DNA of 64,000 nt from Halomonas beimenensis (lineage in GTDB: Bacteria; Pseudomonadota; Gammaproteobacteria; Pseudomonadales; Halomonadaceae), in contig NZ_CP021435.1 of the NCBI RefSeq assembly GCF_002549795.1, positions 992,001-1,056,000 of the forward strand. The letters run 5' to 3'. How positions within the stretch are numbered: the stretch's first letter is position 1; each line of letters opens with the position of its first letter. Below, piece by piece: positions 26,966 to 34,832 of this stretch. The notes below the pieces were generated by a model that worked only from the letters and a program-made list of their open reading frames with translations, was not told where the DNA came from and ran no database searches. The position numbers and the translations under genes were made by a program.

Positions 26966-27298
26966 ATGTCGCCCCCTGCCTCGTCCCGGTCCTCGCATTC
27001 GGCCCCTCGGCGCCGCCGGGGGCTGCCTCCGCGCTGGGCGCCCGTCGTCTTCGCCTTCTACATGTCGGCGCTGATGACCCTGCTGATGTGCCTGGTGATC
27101 ACGGCGGTGACGGGGGGCTGGGGGCCCCATTACCTCGAGACGGTGGCCAAGGCCTATGTCCGCGCCATGCCGGTGGCCTTCCTCGGGGTGCTGCTGATTC
27201 GGCCCCTGGTGACCCGCCTGGTTCGGCTCACGGTGGCCGAGACGGCCCGCTCGGAGGACGCGAGGCCGGCCGGACCTTCGGAGCAGGAAGCCCGTTAG
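26966..27298 (+). CDS. DUF2798-type small membrane protein
   Basis: 110 aa, with two membrane helices (about 26-50 and 66-85) separated by a loop GGWGPHYLETVAKAYVRA; the pattern FAFYMSALMTLLMCLVIT matches DUF2798. Function unknown. A strong GGAG lies before ATG 26966. It diverges from the LysR regulator across 133 bp that presumably hold both promoters. Confidence 0.75.
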   Translation: MSPPASSRSSHSAPRRRRGLPPRWAPVVFAFYMSALMTLLMCLVITAVTGGWGPHYLETVAKAYVRAMPVAFLGVLLIRPLVTRLVRLTVAETARSEDARPAGPSEQEAR

Positions 27299-27336
27299 TC
27301 CGGGCCGGCGGATGTCGGGCCATCGCCTCGCCCGGT

Positions 27337-27924
27337 TCAGCCGTGCAGGCGTGCCAGGTCGTCCACCAGGCGCCGGCAGATGGCATCCAGCTTGTCCCGG
27401 TAGGCGTCGCCGGCCAGCCGACCATCGTCCTCGAAGGCGTCTCCCGCCCTGGCCACGGCAAGCTGATCCGGCAGCACCGTCACGCCGATGTTGCCCAGCA
27501 GCTGACGAATCAGCGCCAGGCTGCGGATCCCCCCGAGACCGCCCGGGGAGGCGGAGACCACCGCGGCCAGGCGGCCCTGGAAGAGGGCGAGTCCGCTTTC
27601 CCCTTCATGGGGGCGGGTGAGCCAGTCGATGGTGTTCTTGAGCAGCGGCGTGATGAAGCCGTTGTATTCCGGCGAGGCGATCATCAGTCCCTGGTGCTCG
27701 GCCAGCAACGAACGCAAGGCCAGGACGTTGTCGGGCAGGCCCTGCTCGGCCTCCAGGTCGCCGTCATAGAGCGGCAGGGGATAGTCGGCCAGGTCGATGA
27801 AGGTCGGGTGGCCGCCCTGGGCCTCGAGCCGCGCCGCGGCCAGGCGGGCCAGGCGCTTGTTGAAGGATGCCTTCCGGGCGCTGCCGGCGAAGACCAGGAT
27901 GCGAGGGGGCTGGCGGTCGGTCAT
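27337..27924 (-). CDS. NADPH-dependent FMN reductase
   Basis: 195 aa from ATG 27924, with AAGGAG upstream. Flavodoxin-like fold: FAGSARKASFNKRLA binds FMN phosphate and ASPEYNGFITPLLKN is the family signature PEYNxxxxxxLKN. It reduces FMN, quinones, chromate or azo dyes with NAD(P)H in the cytoplasm. Monocistronic; it diverges from the VIT1 gene. Confidence 0.9.
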   Translation of the reverse strand: MTDRQPPRILVFAGSARKASFNKRLARLAAARLEAQGGHPTFIDLADYPLPLYDGDLEAEQGLPDNVLALRSLLAEHQGLMIASPEYNGFITPLLKNTIDWLTRPHEGESGLALFQGRLAAVVSASPGGLGGIRSLALIRQLLGNIGVTVLPDQLAVARAGDAFEDDGRLAGDAYRDKLDAICRRLVDDLARLHG

Positions 27925-28065
27925 GGAACTCTCCTTGTGGATCGGTGGTGGCCATGATGATCGCGGCAATGGTGGCCACGGCTCAAGCCTCGCTGGCCGA
28001 GGGCGGCATCGGGCACCATAGTGAACGAGACGGAGGATTCCGCGGCTCCGCCTGAGGAGGTCGAC

Positions 28066-28824
28066 GTGACCCGCAGCAAGCGCGAGGAACTCAGGGAACA
28101 TCACCGGCCCGAGGCCATCCGGCAACGCCTGGAACACCCGGCGCCGCCCGAGAGCATGCCGGATGCCATCCTCGGGGGCATCGACGGCTGCGTGACCACC
28201 TTCGCGGTGGTCTCCGGGGCCTTCGGCGCCGGCTTTTCGTCCCGGGTCGCGCTGGTCCTGGGCTTCGCCAACCTGCTGGCCGACGGCTTCAGCATGGCGA
28301 TCAGCAACTACGAGGCGGTTCAGGCCCAACGGGAGCACGTCGAACGAGCCCGGGAGCGGGAGCACGAACACATCGACCTGGTGCCCGAGGGGGAACGCGA
28401 GGAAATCCGTCAGATCTACGCCCGCAAGGGGCTGGCCGGCGAGCTCCTGGAGCAGGTGGTGGAAACCATCAGCCGCAACCGGGAAGTCTGGGTGGAGACG
28501 ATGCTCACCGAGGAGCATGGCCTGCAGCGGGGCGCCCTGAGCCCCTGGCGCTCGGCCTGGGTGACCTTCCTGGCCTTCCTGGTGGTGGGGGCCATGCCGC
28601 TGCTGCCGTATGCCGTCCCCGGGCTGGCTCCCCTGCACCAGTTCCTGGCGAGCCTGGCGATCGCCGCGATGATGTTCCTGTTGATCGGCATGCTCAAGAG
28701 CCTGGTATACCACCGGTCGGTCTGGCAGTCGGGGCTGCGTACCCTGCTGATGGGGGGCGCGGCCGCCGGCCTGGCCTTCCTCACCGGCTACCTGGCGCAG
28801 ACGCTGTTCGGCGTGGCGGTCTAG
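28066..28824 (+). CDS. VIT1/CCC1-family metal transporter
   Basis: 252 aa using GTG 28066, which has GAGGAGG five bases upstream; a GTG at 28021 lacks a site. Helix 1 carries DAILGGIDGCVTTFAVV and helix 2 FANLLADGFSMAISNYEA, the conserved iron/manganese pathway motifs. A charged cytoplasmic domain rich in Glu and His (EREHEHIDLVPEGEREE) follows, then three C-terminal helices. It exports or sequesters Fe2+/Mn2+. The TAG stop overlaps that of the convergent HDAC-like gene in CTAG (28821-28824). Confidence 0.87.
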   Translation: MTRSKREELREHHRPEAIRQRLEHPAPPESMPDAILGGIDGCVTTFAVVSGAFGAGFSSRVALVLGFANLLADGFSMAISNYEAVQAQREHVERAREREHEHIDLVPEGEREEIRQIYARKGLAGELLEQVVETISRNREVWVETMLTEEHGLQRGALSPWRSAWVTFLAFLVVGAMPLLPYAVPGLAPLHQFLASLAIAAMMFLLIGMLKSLVYHRSVWQSGLRTLLMGGAAAGLAFLTGYLAQTLFGVAV

Positions 28825-29927
28825 CTCTCTCCCGGTTCCATGAAGGCATCGCGATGGAAGGCCGCCGCGGCCTTGACCTCGGCCATGCCGCAGCTTCCCG
28901 GTTCGGGAGGCGTCGCGCCGGCCAGCACCGAGAGCACGCTGTGCGCGCCCCGCGAGAGGGATTCCAGGTTGTAGCCGCCCTCGAGCACGAAGGCCAGTCT
29001 TCCGCCGCAGAGGCGGGCGGCGAGGTCCTGGAGGATGCCGGTCAGCGCCCCGAACCCCTCGTAGGAGACGTTGAGGGCGAGGTCATGCCAGTGGGGGTCG
29101 AATCCCGCCGAGACCAGGATCAGGTCGGGCCGGAACCACTCCGCCGCGGGCACCAGGATCTCGCGGAAGGCCGTCAGGTAGGCCTCGTCGCCGGTCCCGC
29201 CCGGGACCGGCACGTTGACGGTGGTGCCCTCGCCGAGACCGGCGCCGATCTCCTCCAGCTGGCCCGATCCCGGATAGAAGGGCGAGGCCCGGTGGATGTC
29301 GAAGAACATCACGTCCGGGGAGGCCCAGAAGATCTGCTGGGTGCCATTGCCGTGATGGGCATCCCAATCGACGATCAACACCCGCCGGCAGCCCAGGGCC
29401 GCCTGGGCATGGGCGGCGGCCACCGCCGCATTGTTGAACAGGCAGAACCCCCGGGCGCGCACCGGCTCGGCGTGACGGCCCGGCGGGCGCACCAGGGCGA
29501 AGGCGCTGTCGGCCCGGCCCGAGACCACCGCCTCGACGGCGGCGATGGACGTGCCCGCCGCGACGCGAGCGGCCTCGATGCTGCCCGGGGAAACGGCGGT
29601 GGTGTCCACGTCCAGCCAGGCATTGGCGCCTTCCAGGCTGAATAGGTCGCGCAGGTAGGAGGCGGTATGGACCCGGGCGAGCTGCTCGTGGGTCGCTTGC
29701 CGGCCGGCTTCGAAGCGGACGCCGTCGATCGGCTCGCGTTCCAGCAATTGCCGGATCGCCGTCAGCCGGGCGGGGTGCTCGGGATACTTCCAGGGGGTAC
29801 CGAGGCCGGCGAGCAGTTGGCGGATGCGGCGATCCATGCGGTTGGGCAGGAAGGGCACCTCGATGTCCGGCTGATGGGCAAGCATCCGCTCGTCGTAGAA
29901 GGCGATCACGCGGGGCTGGTCGGTCAT
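28821..29927 (-). CDS. Histone deacetylase/acetylpolyamine amidohydrolase family protein
   Basis: 368 aa from ATG 29927. Zinc ligands are D189 and H191 (VDWDAHHGNGT) and D277 (SAGFDPHWHD); GFCLFNNAAVA and LEGGYNLESL are also typical. Bacterial members deacetylate acetylated lysines, polyamines or small amides. The tandem catalytic His pair, normally PGHHAE, reads PGRHAE here (R151-H152, codon CGT), so the first His is lost; this may lower or redirect activity. The N-terminal RMLAHQPDIEVPFLPNRM resembles the class that acts on polyamine-like substrates. It shares a CTAG stop overlap with the VIT1 gene. Confidence 0.85.
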   Translation of the reverse strand: MTDQPRVIAFYDERMLAHQPDIEVPFLPNRMDRRIRQLLAGLGTPWKYPEHPARLTAIRQLLEREPIDGVRFEAGRQATHEQLARVHTASYLRDLFSLEGANAWLDVDTTAVSPGSIEAARVAAGTSIAAVEAVVSGRADSAFALVRPPGRHAEPVRARGFCLFNNAAVAAAHAQAALGCRRVLIVDWDAHHGNGTQQIFWASPDVMFFDIHRASPFYPGSGQLEEIGAGLGEGTTVNVPVPGGTGDEAYLTAFREILVPAAEWFRPDLILVSAGFDPHWHDLALNVSYEGFGALTGILQDLAARLCGGRLAFVLEGGYNLESLSRGAHSVLSVLAGATPPEPGSCGMAEVKAAAAFHRDAFMEPGES

Positions 29928-30120
29928 GGTATCGACTCCCGGTCGGCAGGGCGGCAGGGAAGGCTGCTGGCTACAGCATAGCCGCTGACGAGACGGGGCT
30001 GTTGGCGTGGGGCGACGACGCTGTCGGACCGCGATCGGCCGCGGTGGAGGTGACCCGGGGCTGGCGGTCGCCGGGGCCGGGGGCATAGGCTGTCGAGAGA
30101 ACACCCGAGGAGTGGGCGGC

Positions 30121-30558
30121 ATGGAGCACTTCATGAAGGCGGCGTTGAAGGCGGCGCGGGAAAGCCTGGCGGAAGGCGGCGTGCCCGTCGGGGCGGTGTT
30201 GGTGCATCGCGGGGTGATCCTCGGCTCAGGCCACAACCAGCGGGTGCAGCTCGGCAGCGCGATCCTGCACGGGGCCCTGGATGCGCTGGAGAATGCCGGG
30301 CGTCAGCCCCCGGAGATCTACCGGGAGTCGACCCTCTATACCACCCTGACGCCCTGCGCCATGTGCAGCGGGGCCATCCTGCTCTACCGCATTCCCCGGG
30401 TGGTGATCGGCGAGACTCGCTCGATGCGGGGTGAGGAGGCCCTGCTGCGCGAGCGGGGCGTCGAGGTGGAGGTGCTCCAGGACCCGGAGTGCATCGCCCT
30501 GATGGAAGGCTTCATCGCCGACTCCCCCGCTCTCTGGCACGAGGATATCGGCGACTGA
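30121..30558 (+). CDS. Cytosine deaminase-like (Fcy1-type) protein with altered active site
   Basis: 145 aa from ATG 30121 (GAGGAG upstream). It closely follows yeast cytosine deaminase Fcy1: LHG..DALENAGR, STLYTTLTPCAMCSGAI with zinc ligands C79 and C82, IPRVVIGE and the ending WHEDIGD. The zinc His is H50, but the catalytic Glu of H-G-E is Ala52 (codon GCC), read directly as HGALDALENAGR. The Glu shuttles the proton in all active deaminases of the fold, so this protein is probably inactive as a classical deaminase or uses another residue. Its stop overlaps the start of the CapA-like gene (TGATG). Confidence 0.82.
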   Translation: MEHFMKAALKAARESLAEGGVPVGAVLVHRGVILGSGHNQRVQLGSAILHGALDALENAGRQPPEIYRESTLYTTLTPCAMCSGAILLYRIPRVVIGETRSMRGEEALLRERGVEVEVLQDPECIALMEGFIADSPALWHEDIGD

Positions 30559-31670
30559 TGGCGACCCGGTCCGACGTCTGCCTGTGGCTGGCCGGGGACG
30601 TGATGACCGGCCGCGGCATCGACCAGATCCTGCCCCATCCGGGCGATCCCCGTCTGCACGAGGGCTACATGGACTCGGCCCTGGGGTATGTTCGCCTGGC
30701 CGAGTCGGTCAACGGGCCCATCCCTTACCCGGTGGACTTCTCCTACGTCTGGGGCGAGGCCCTGGCCGTTCTGGACGAGCTAGCCCCGGACCTGCGACTG
30801 ATCAACCTGGAGACGGCGGTCACCGTCAGCGAGGACGCGGAGCCCAAGGGCATCCACTACCGGATGCATCCCGACAACCTGCCGGTGTTGACGGCCGCCG
30901 GGGTGGAGGCCTGCGTGCTGGCCAACAATCACGTGCTGGACTGGGGCGTCGCCGGGTTGCTGGAGACCCTCGAGGCCCTGGAGGCCGCGGGGCTGCGGCA
31001 TGTCGGGGCCGGGCGCGATCGGGACGAGGCCAGCGCGCCGCTCAGCCTGCCGTCGCCGGGGGGACGGGTTCGTCTCCTGGCCCTGGGGCTGCCGAGCAGC
31101 GGCGTGCCGGAGCGCTGGGAAGCCACCTCCTCCCGGCCCGGGGTGAACCTGCTGCGTCGCCCGGGCGATGCCGGGGTGCGCGAGGTCGCGCGTCTCGTCC
31201 GGCGGCGGCCGCCCGGGGAGCTGGCCGTGGTCTCCCTGCACTGGGGCGGCAACTGGGGCTATGCGCTTCCCGCCCAGCATCGCGCCTTTGCCCATCGGCT
31301 GATCGACGATGCCGGCGTGGACCTGGTCTGGGGACATTCCGCCCACCACCCGCTCGGCATCGAGGTCCATCGCGGCAGGCTGATCCTCTACGGCTGTGGC
31401 GACCTGCTCAACGACTACGAGGGGATCGGTGGTCACGAGACCTACCGGGGCGAGCTGACGCTGCTGTACTTCCCCGTACTGGATCGAGCCGACGGCCGGC
31501 TGCGATCGCTGACGATGGTCCCCATGCGAATGCGTCGATTCCGCCTCGAGCGGGCCGACGCCGAGGCCGCCCGCTGGCTGTGCCGAGTGCTCGACCGTGA
31601 GAGCCGCCCTCTGGGCAGCCGGGTGCGGCTCGATGACAGCGGGCGGCTGGTACTGGACTGGCAGGACTAG
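30558..31670 (+). CDS. CapA-family protein (poly-gamma-glutamate synthesis-type metallophosphatase fold)
   Basis: 370 aa starting at ATG 30558, overlapping the deaminase-like stop by one base. CapA-like motifs are WLAGDVMTGRGID, LINLETAVTVSED, LANNHVLDWGVAGL, SLHWGGNWGY and WGHSAHHPLGIEVHRGRLILYGCGDLLNDY, giving the His/Asn/Asp residues of the metal centre. No signal peptide is present, and capB/capC genes are absent, so polyglutamate capsule synthesis is unlikely; a cytoplasmic phosphoesterase is more plausible. The TAG stop overlaps that of the convergent PanE-like gene in CTAG (31667-31670). Confidence 0.85.
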   Translation: MATRSDVCLWLAGDVMTGRGIDQILPHPGDPRLHEGYMDSALGYVRLAESVNGPIPYPVDFSYVWGEALAVLDELAPDLRLINLETAVTVSEDAEPKGIHYRMHPDNLPVLTAAGVEACVLANNHVLDWGVAGLLETLEALEAAGLRHVGAGRDRDEASAPLSLPSPGGRVRLLALGLPSSGVPERWEATSSRPGVNLLRRPGDAGVREVARLVRRRPPGELAVVSLHWGGNWGYALPAQHRAFAHRLIDDAGVDLVWGHSAHHPLGIEVHRGRLILYGCGDLLNDYEGIGGHETYRGELTLLYFPVLDRADGRLRSLTMVPMRMRRFRLERADAEAARWLCRVLDRESRPLGSRVRLDDSGRLVLDWQD

Positions 31671-32611
31671 TCGGTGCCGGCCTCCAGGCCGCGGGCGGCA
31701 TTCTCCTGGGGCAGCAGGGCGGCATGGATCATGGCATTCACCGGGGTGGCGACCCCGGCCTCCCGGCCCAGCCGGACCACGGCGCCGTTCTGGGCCTCCA
31801 GCTCCGAGGGGCGGCCCGCCATGATGTCTCGTTGCATGGACGCGGTGCTCTCGGCGGGCAAGGCGTCGATGAAGGCCAGGGCGCGCTCCACGGCGTCCGG
31901 CGGCAGGTCGACCCCCCTCGCTCGGGCCACCGCCTCGATCTCGATCAGGATCTGCTCGGTGAGCCGGCGGGTCTCCGGGAGGCGCCGGGTCACCCCGAGC
32001 GGCGCCCTGGTCAGGCTGCCGATCCCGCTCATGGCGCAGATGAACAGGAACTTGCTCCACACCGCCGCCTCGATGTCCTCGGGCATCTCGGCCTCGACCC
32101 CCGGGGCGCGGTCGAAGGCCGCCTTGAGCCGCTCGGCCGCGGCGCGCTGGCCCGGCAGCCGGGTGCCGAAGCGCACGAAGGGGTCGACGCCGGCGTGGCG
32201 GATCCGTCCCGGGGCCTCGCGCCAGGCGAGGATGCCGCACAGGCCGTTCAGGACCGGCGCCTCCCCGAGCGCCTCGGCGAGATGGTCGGTCGCCTCCACG
32301 CCGTTCTCCAGCGGCAGCACCAGGGTGTCGGGGCCGACCATGGGGCGGATGGCCTCGGCCGCGGCCGGGACCTGCCAGGCCTTGACCGCCACGATCACGG
32401 CATCGACCGTGCCCACCTCGGCGGGGTCGTCGGTCACCGTGACCGGCGCCAGGTCCAGGTCGCCCTGGGGGCTCGAGACGTGCAGGCCACCGCGGCGCAT
32501 CGCGTTCAGGTGCTCGCCTCGAGCGATGAAGGTCACGTCCTCGCCGGCCTGTGCCAGGCGGGCGCCGAAATAGCCGCCCACGCCGCCGCTGCCCATGATC
32601 GCCAGTCGCAT
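31667..32611 (-). CDS. 2-dehydropantoate 2-reductase (ketopantoate reductase) family
   Basis: 314 aa from ATG 32611. Rossmann motif MGSGGVGGYFGARL at the N-terminus, LENGVEATD, the catalytic Lys in AAVWSKFLFICAMSG and Glu in SELEAQNGAVVRLG. It reduces ketopantoate to pantoate with NADPH in pantothenate synthesis, or a related 2-keto acid. Many genomes hold several paralogues, so panE identity is not certain. No pantothenate genes adjoin it. It shares a CTAG stop overlap with the CapA-like gene. Confidence 0.87.
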   Translation of the reverse strand: MRLAIMGSGGVGGYFGARLAQAGEDVTFIARGEHLNAMRRGGLHVSSPQGDLDLAPVTVTDDPAEVGTVDAVIVAVKAWQVPAAAEAIRPMVGPDTLVLPLENGVEATDHLAEALGEAPVLNGLCGILAWREAPGRIRHAGVDPFVRFGTRLPGQRAAAERLKAAFDRAPGVEAEMPEDIEAAVWSKFLFICAMSGIGSLTRAPLGVTRRLPETRRLTEQILIEIEAVARARGVDLPPDAVERALAFIDALPAESTASMQRDIMAGRPSELEAQNGAVVRLGREAGVATPVNAMIHAALLPQENAARGLEAGTD

Positions 32612-32747
32612 CGTCGCTCTCTCCGCTTTCCGGGGTGAGGGAAGGCCCCCGAGCATAACGCGGTGCCGGCCTTCCGGCGACCGTCGCCTTGCGCGGGAGG
32701 CGGTGGCGGGGTTCAATCGGACCCAGCCGATGTCCCTGGAGGCCGCG

Positions 32748-33071
32748 ATGCTCGCCGATACCCCGACGCCCCCCTACTACGTCGTGATCTTTTCCTCGCA
32801 ACGCAGCGAGGTCGACGCCGGCTATGCGGCCACGGCGGCGCGTATGCTGGAGCTGGCCGCCGAGCAGCCGGGATTCCTGGGGGTGGAGTCGGCCCGCGAG
32901 GCCCTGGGGATCACGGTGTCCTACTGGTCGGACCTCGAGGCGATCCGCCGCTGGAAGGCCCAGATGGAGCACCAGGAGGCCCAGCGGTTGGGGCGGGAGG
33001 CCTGGTACTCGCGCTACCGGGTGAGGATTGCACGAGTGGAGCGCGAGTACGGCTTCGACGGTCAGGCGTAG
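32748..33071 (+). CDS. Antibiotic biosynthesis monooxygenase (ABM) domain protein
   Basis: 107 aa from ATG 32748 (GGAGG six bases upstream). A single dimeric alpha+beta barrel ABM domain: YYVVIFSSQRSE, MLELAAEQPGFLGVES, VSYWSDLEAIRRWK and the C-terminal strand RYRVRIARVEREYGF. Members degrade haem, oxidise polyketides or have no known substrate; no adjacent gene indicates which applies. It overlaps the convergent YjfB-like gene by 10 bp. Confidence 0.8.
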   Translation: MLADTPTPPYYVVIFSSQRSEVDAGYAATAARMLELAAEQPGFLGVESAREALGITVSYWSDLEAIRRWKAQMEHQEAQRLGREAWYSRYRVRIARVEREYGFDGQA

Positions 33072-33265
33072 GTGTTGAGCCGGGTGCCGAGGCTGCCGTC
33101 CTGCGCCAGCTGGGGCTCGGCGGAGGCCGATTCCACCAGGGCGGTGACCTGCTGCTGCTGGGTGTCCAGGGCCTCCTTGAAGACCTGCATCTGGGCCTGC
33201 TGGGCGGTCTGGAACTGCTCCAGCACCCGGGACTGGGCGACCACGTTGTTGACGGAAGTGTCCAT
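33062..33265 (-). CDS. YjfB-family small protein (putative motility protein)
   Basis: 67 aa. ATG 33265 is preferred to ATG 33271 because GAGGAG lies immediately before 33271 and at proper spacing before 33265. The sequence is a Gln-rich helix (VLEQFQTAQQAQMQVFKEAL, then TQQQQVTALVE) with a C-terminal LGTRLNTYA, the pattern of YjfB-like proteins found with flagellar genes. No flagellar gene is in the window. Function unknown. Confidence 0.65.
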   Translation of the reverse strand: MDTSVNNVVAQSRVLEQFQTAQQAQMQVFKEALDTQQQQVTALVESASAEPQLAQDGSLGTRLNTYA

Positions 33266-33339
33266 CGTCATCTCCTCAAGAAGGGAACGTGGATGTCACC
33301 CTAGCAGCTTCCCCGAGGGGCGGGAAGCCCGCGGTGGAG

Positions 33340-33355
33340 CCCTCGGGCCCGAGGG
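33340..33355. other. 16-bp perfect palindrome upstream of yjdM
   Basis: CCCTCGGGCCCGAGGG lies 43 bp before the PhnA-type gene and downstream of nothing on the plus strand. It could be an operator or a hairpin in the leader. No T run follows. Confidence 0.3.
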
Positions 33356-33397
33356 TGTAGGCTTGCCCGCTCCCTAACCCGCCACAGGTCCCCTACC

Positions 33398-33739
33398 ATG
33401 AGTGATATGCCCCAGTGCCCCGAATGCGCCTCCGGATTCACCTACGATGACGGCCTGCAGTTCGTCTGTCCCGAATGCGGCCATGAGTGGTCGAAGGAGG
33501 CGTCCGCCGGCAACGACGAGGACGCGCCGATGATCCGTGACGCCAACGGCAACCCCCTGGCCGACGGTGACACCGTCACCGTCATCAAGGACCTCAAGAT
33601 CAAGGGCTCTTCCTCGGTGGTCAAGGTGGGCACCAAGGTCAAGAACATCCGCCTGGTCGACGGCGACCACGACATCGATTGCCGTATCGATGGCATCGGA
33701 GCGATGAAGCTGAAGTCGGAGTTCGTCAAGAAGGCGTGA
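33398..33739 (+). CDS. yjdM: PhnA/YjdM zinc-ribbon protein
   Basis: 113 aa. N-terminal zinc ribbon with two CPEC pairs (CPECASGF and CPECGHEW), then an SH3-like PhnA domain with [26 protein letters not shown] and [21 protein letters not shown]. Despite the name PhnA it is not required for phosphonate use, and no phn genes are present. Function uncertain. The next gene starts 29 bp downstream. Confidence 0.93.
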   Translation: MSDMPQCPECASGFTYDDGLQFVCPECGHEWSKEASAGNDEDAPMIRDANGNPLADGDTVTVIKDLKIKGSSSVVKVGTKVKNIRLVDGDHDIDCRIDGIGAMKLKSEFVKKA

Positions 33740-33767
33740 GGCTCCAGCGCCACACCGGAGGTACGCG

Positions 33768-34820
33768 ATGGCCAAGCCGAGACGCGAGGGTGTCGACGAC
33801 GGGAGCGGGACGGTGCCGCTGGACGACAAGGTCGCGCACCTCTCCCGGCCCCAGGCCTACCCCGACTTCGACGGGGACGTGGAGGTCAAGGAAACCCACA
33901 TGGCCTTCGTCTTCCTGGTGGGAGAGCGCGTCTACAAGCTCAAGAAGCCGGTCGAGTACCGTCACCGCGACTGTCACCGGCTGGCCTCCCGGGAGTTCCT
34001 GTGCCGCGAGGAGGTGCGGCTCAACCGCCGCCTGGCCCCCGACGTCTACCTCGGGGTCGAGCCCCTGGGCCGAGATGCCGAGGGGGCGCTGGCGCTGTCG
34101 CGTCACGAGGGGATCGTCGACTGGCTGGTGGTGATGCGCCGCCTGCCCGAGGATTGCCTGCTGGACGCGGCCGTGACCCGGGGCGACGTCGCCCCGGACC
34201 GGATCGATGCGCTCGCCGACCTGCTGGGGCGCTTCTACGCGGGGCTCGTCGCCGAGGATCTGCCGCCCGAGGCCTATGTCGCCCACTTCGTCCGGGAGCA
34301 GGCGAAGAACCGGGAGGTCATGACCGACCGCCGCTTCGCGATGCCCGGGGACAGGGTGACGGCGGTGCTGGATCGCCTGGATCGCCTGCTGGACGAGGAC
34401 TCCGAGCGTCTCGGCCGGCGCGCCCGGGAGGGCCACATCAGGGAAGGGCATGGGGATCTGCGTCCCGAGCATGTCTGCCTGGTCGAACCGCCCGTGGTCA
34501 TCGATTGTCTGGAGTTCAATCGCTTCCTTCGCCTGGTGGATCCCTTCGACGAGCTGAGCCTGCTGGCGCTGGAATGCGAGCGGCTCGGGGCCGCCTGGAT
34601 CGGGGAGCGCCTGCGGCGGCGGGTCGGCCGACGGCTGGGGGATAGCCCCGATCCGCGAGTGCTGGCCTTCTATCGCGCCTATCGCGCCTGCCTCCGGGCG
34701 CGGCTGGCGCTCTCCCACCTGCTGGAACCCGATCCCCGGGATCCCGAGACCTGGGAGCCGCTGGCCCGGGACTACCTGGCCCTGGCGGAGCCGGCCGCCC
34801 GACGGGCGATGCCGGACTGA
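33768..34820 (+). CDS. Aminoglycoside-phosphotransferase-fold protein (COG2187-like)
   Basis: 350 aa. N-lobe with VFLVGERVYKLKKPVEYR (ATP-binding Lys) and a C-lobe with the catalytic loop REGHGDLRPEHVCL and the metal-binding VIDCLEFNRFLRLVDPFDE. Kinase of the APH/choline kinase fold; COG2187 members often carry a second P-loop kinase domain, which is absent here. Substrate unknown; a resistance role is not supported. Convergent with the PRPP synthase gene, 12 bp apart. Confidence 0.8.
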   Translation: MAKPRREGVDDGSGTVPLDDKVAHLSRPQAYPDFDGDVEVKETHMAFVFLVGERVYKLKKPVEYRHRDCHRLASREFLCREEVRLNRRLAPDVYLGVEPLGRDAEGALALSRHEGIVDWLVVMRRLPEDCLLDAAVTRGDVAPDRIDALADLLGRFYAGLVAEDLPPEAYVAHFVREQAKNREVMTDRRFAMPGDRVTAVLDRLDRLLDEDSERLGRRAREGHIREGHGDLRPEHVCLVEPPVVIDCLEFNRFLRLVDPFDELSLLALECERLGAAWIGERLRRRVGRRLGDSPDPRVLAFYRAYRACLRARLALSHLLEPDPRDPETWEPLARDYLALAEPAARRAMPD

Positions 34821-34832
34821 TCCGCGTCCGGC

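Noticed and set aside
33768..34820. Aminoglycoside resistance gene
   Set aside because: Only the kinase fold is shared; motifs fit the COG2187-like group without known drug substrates.
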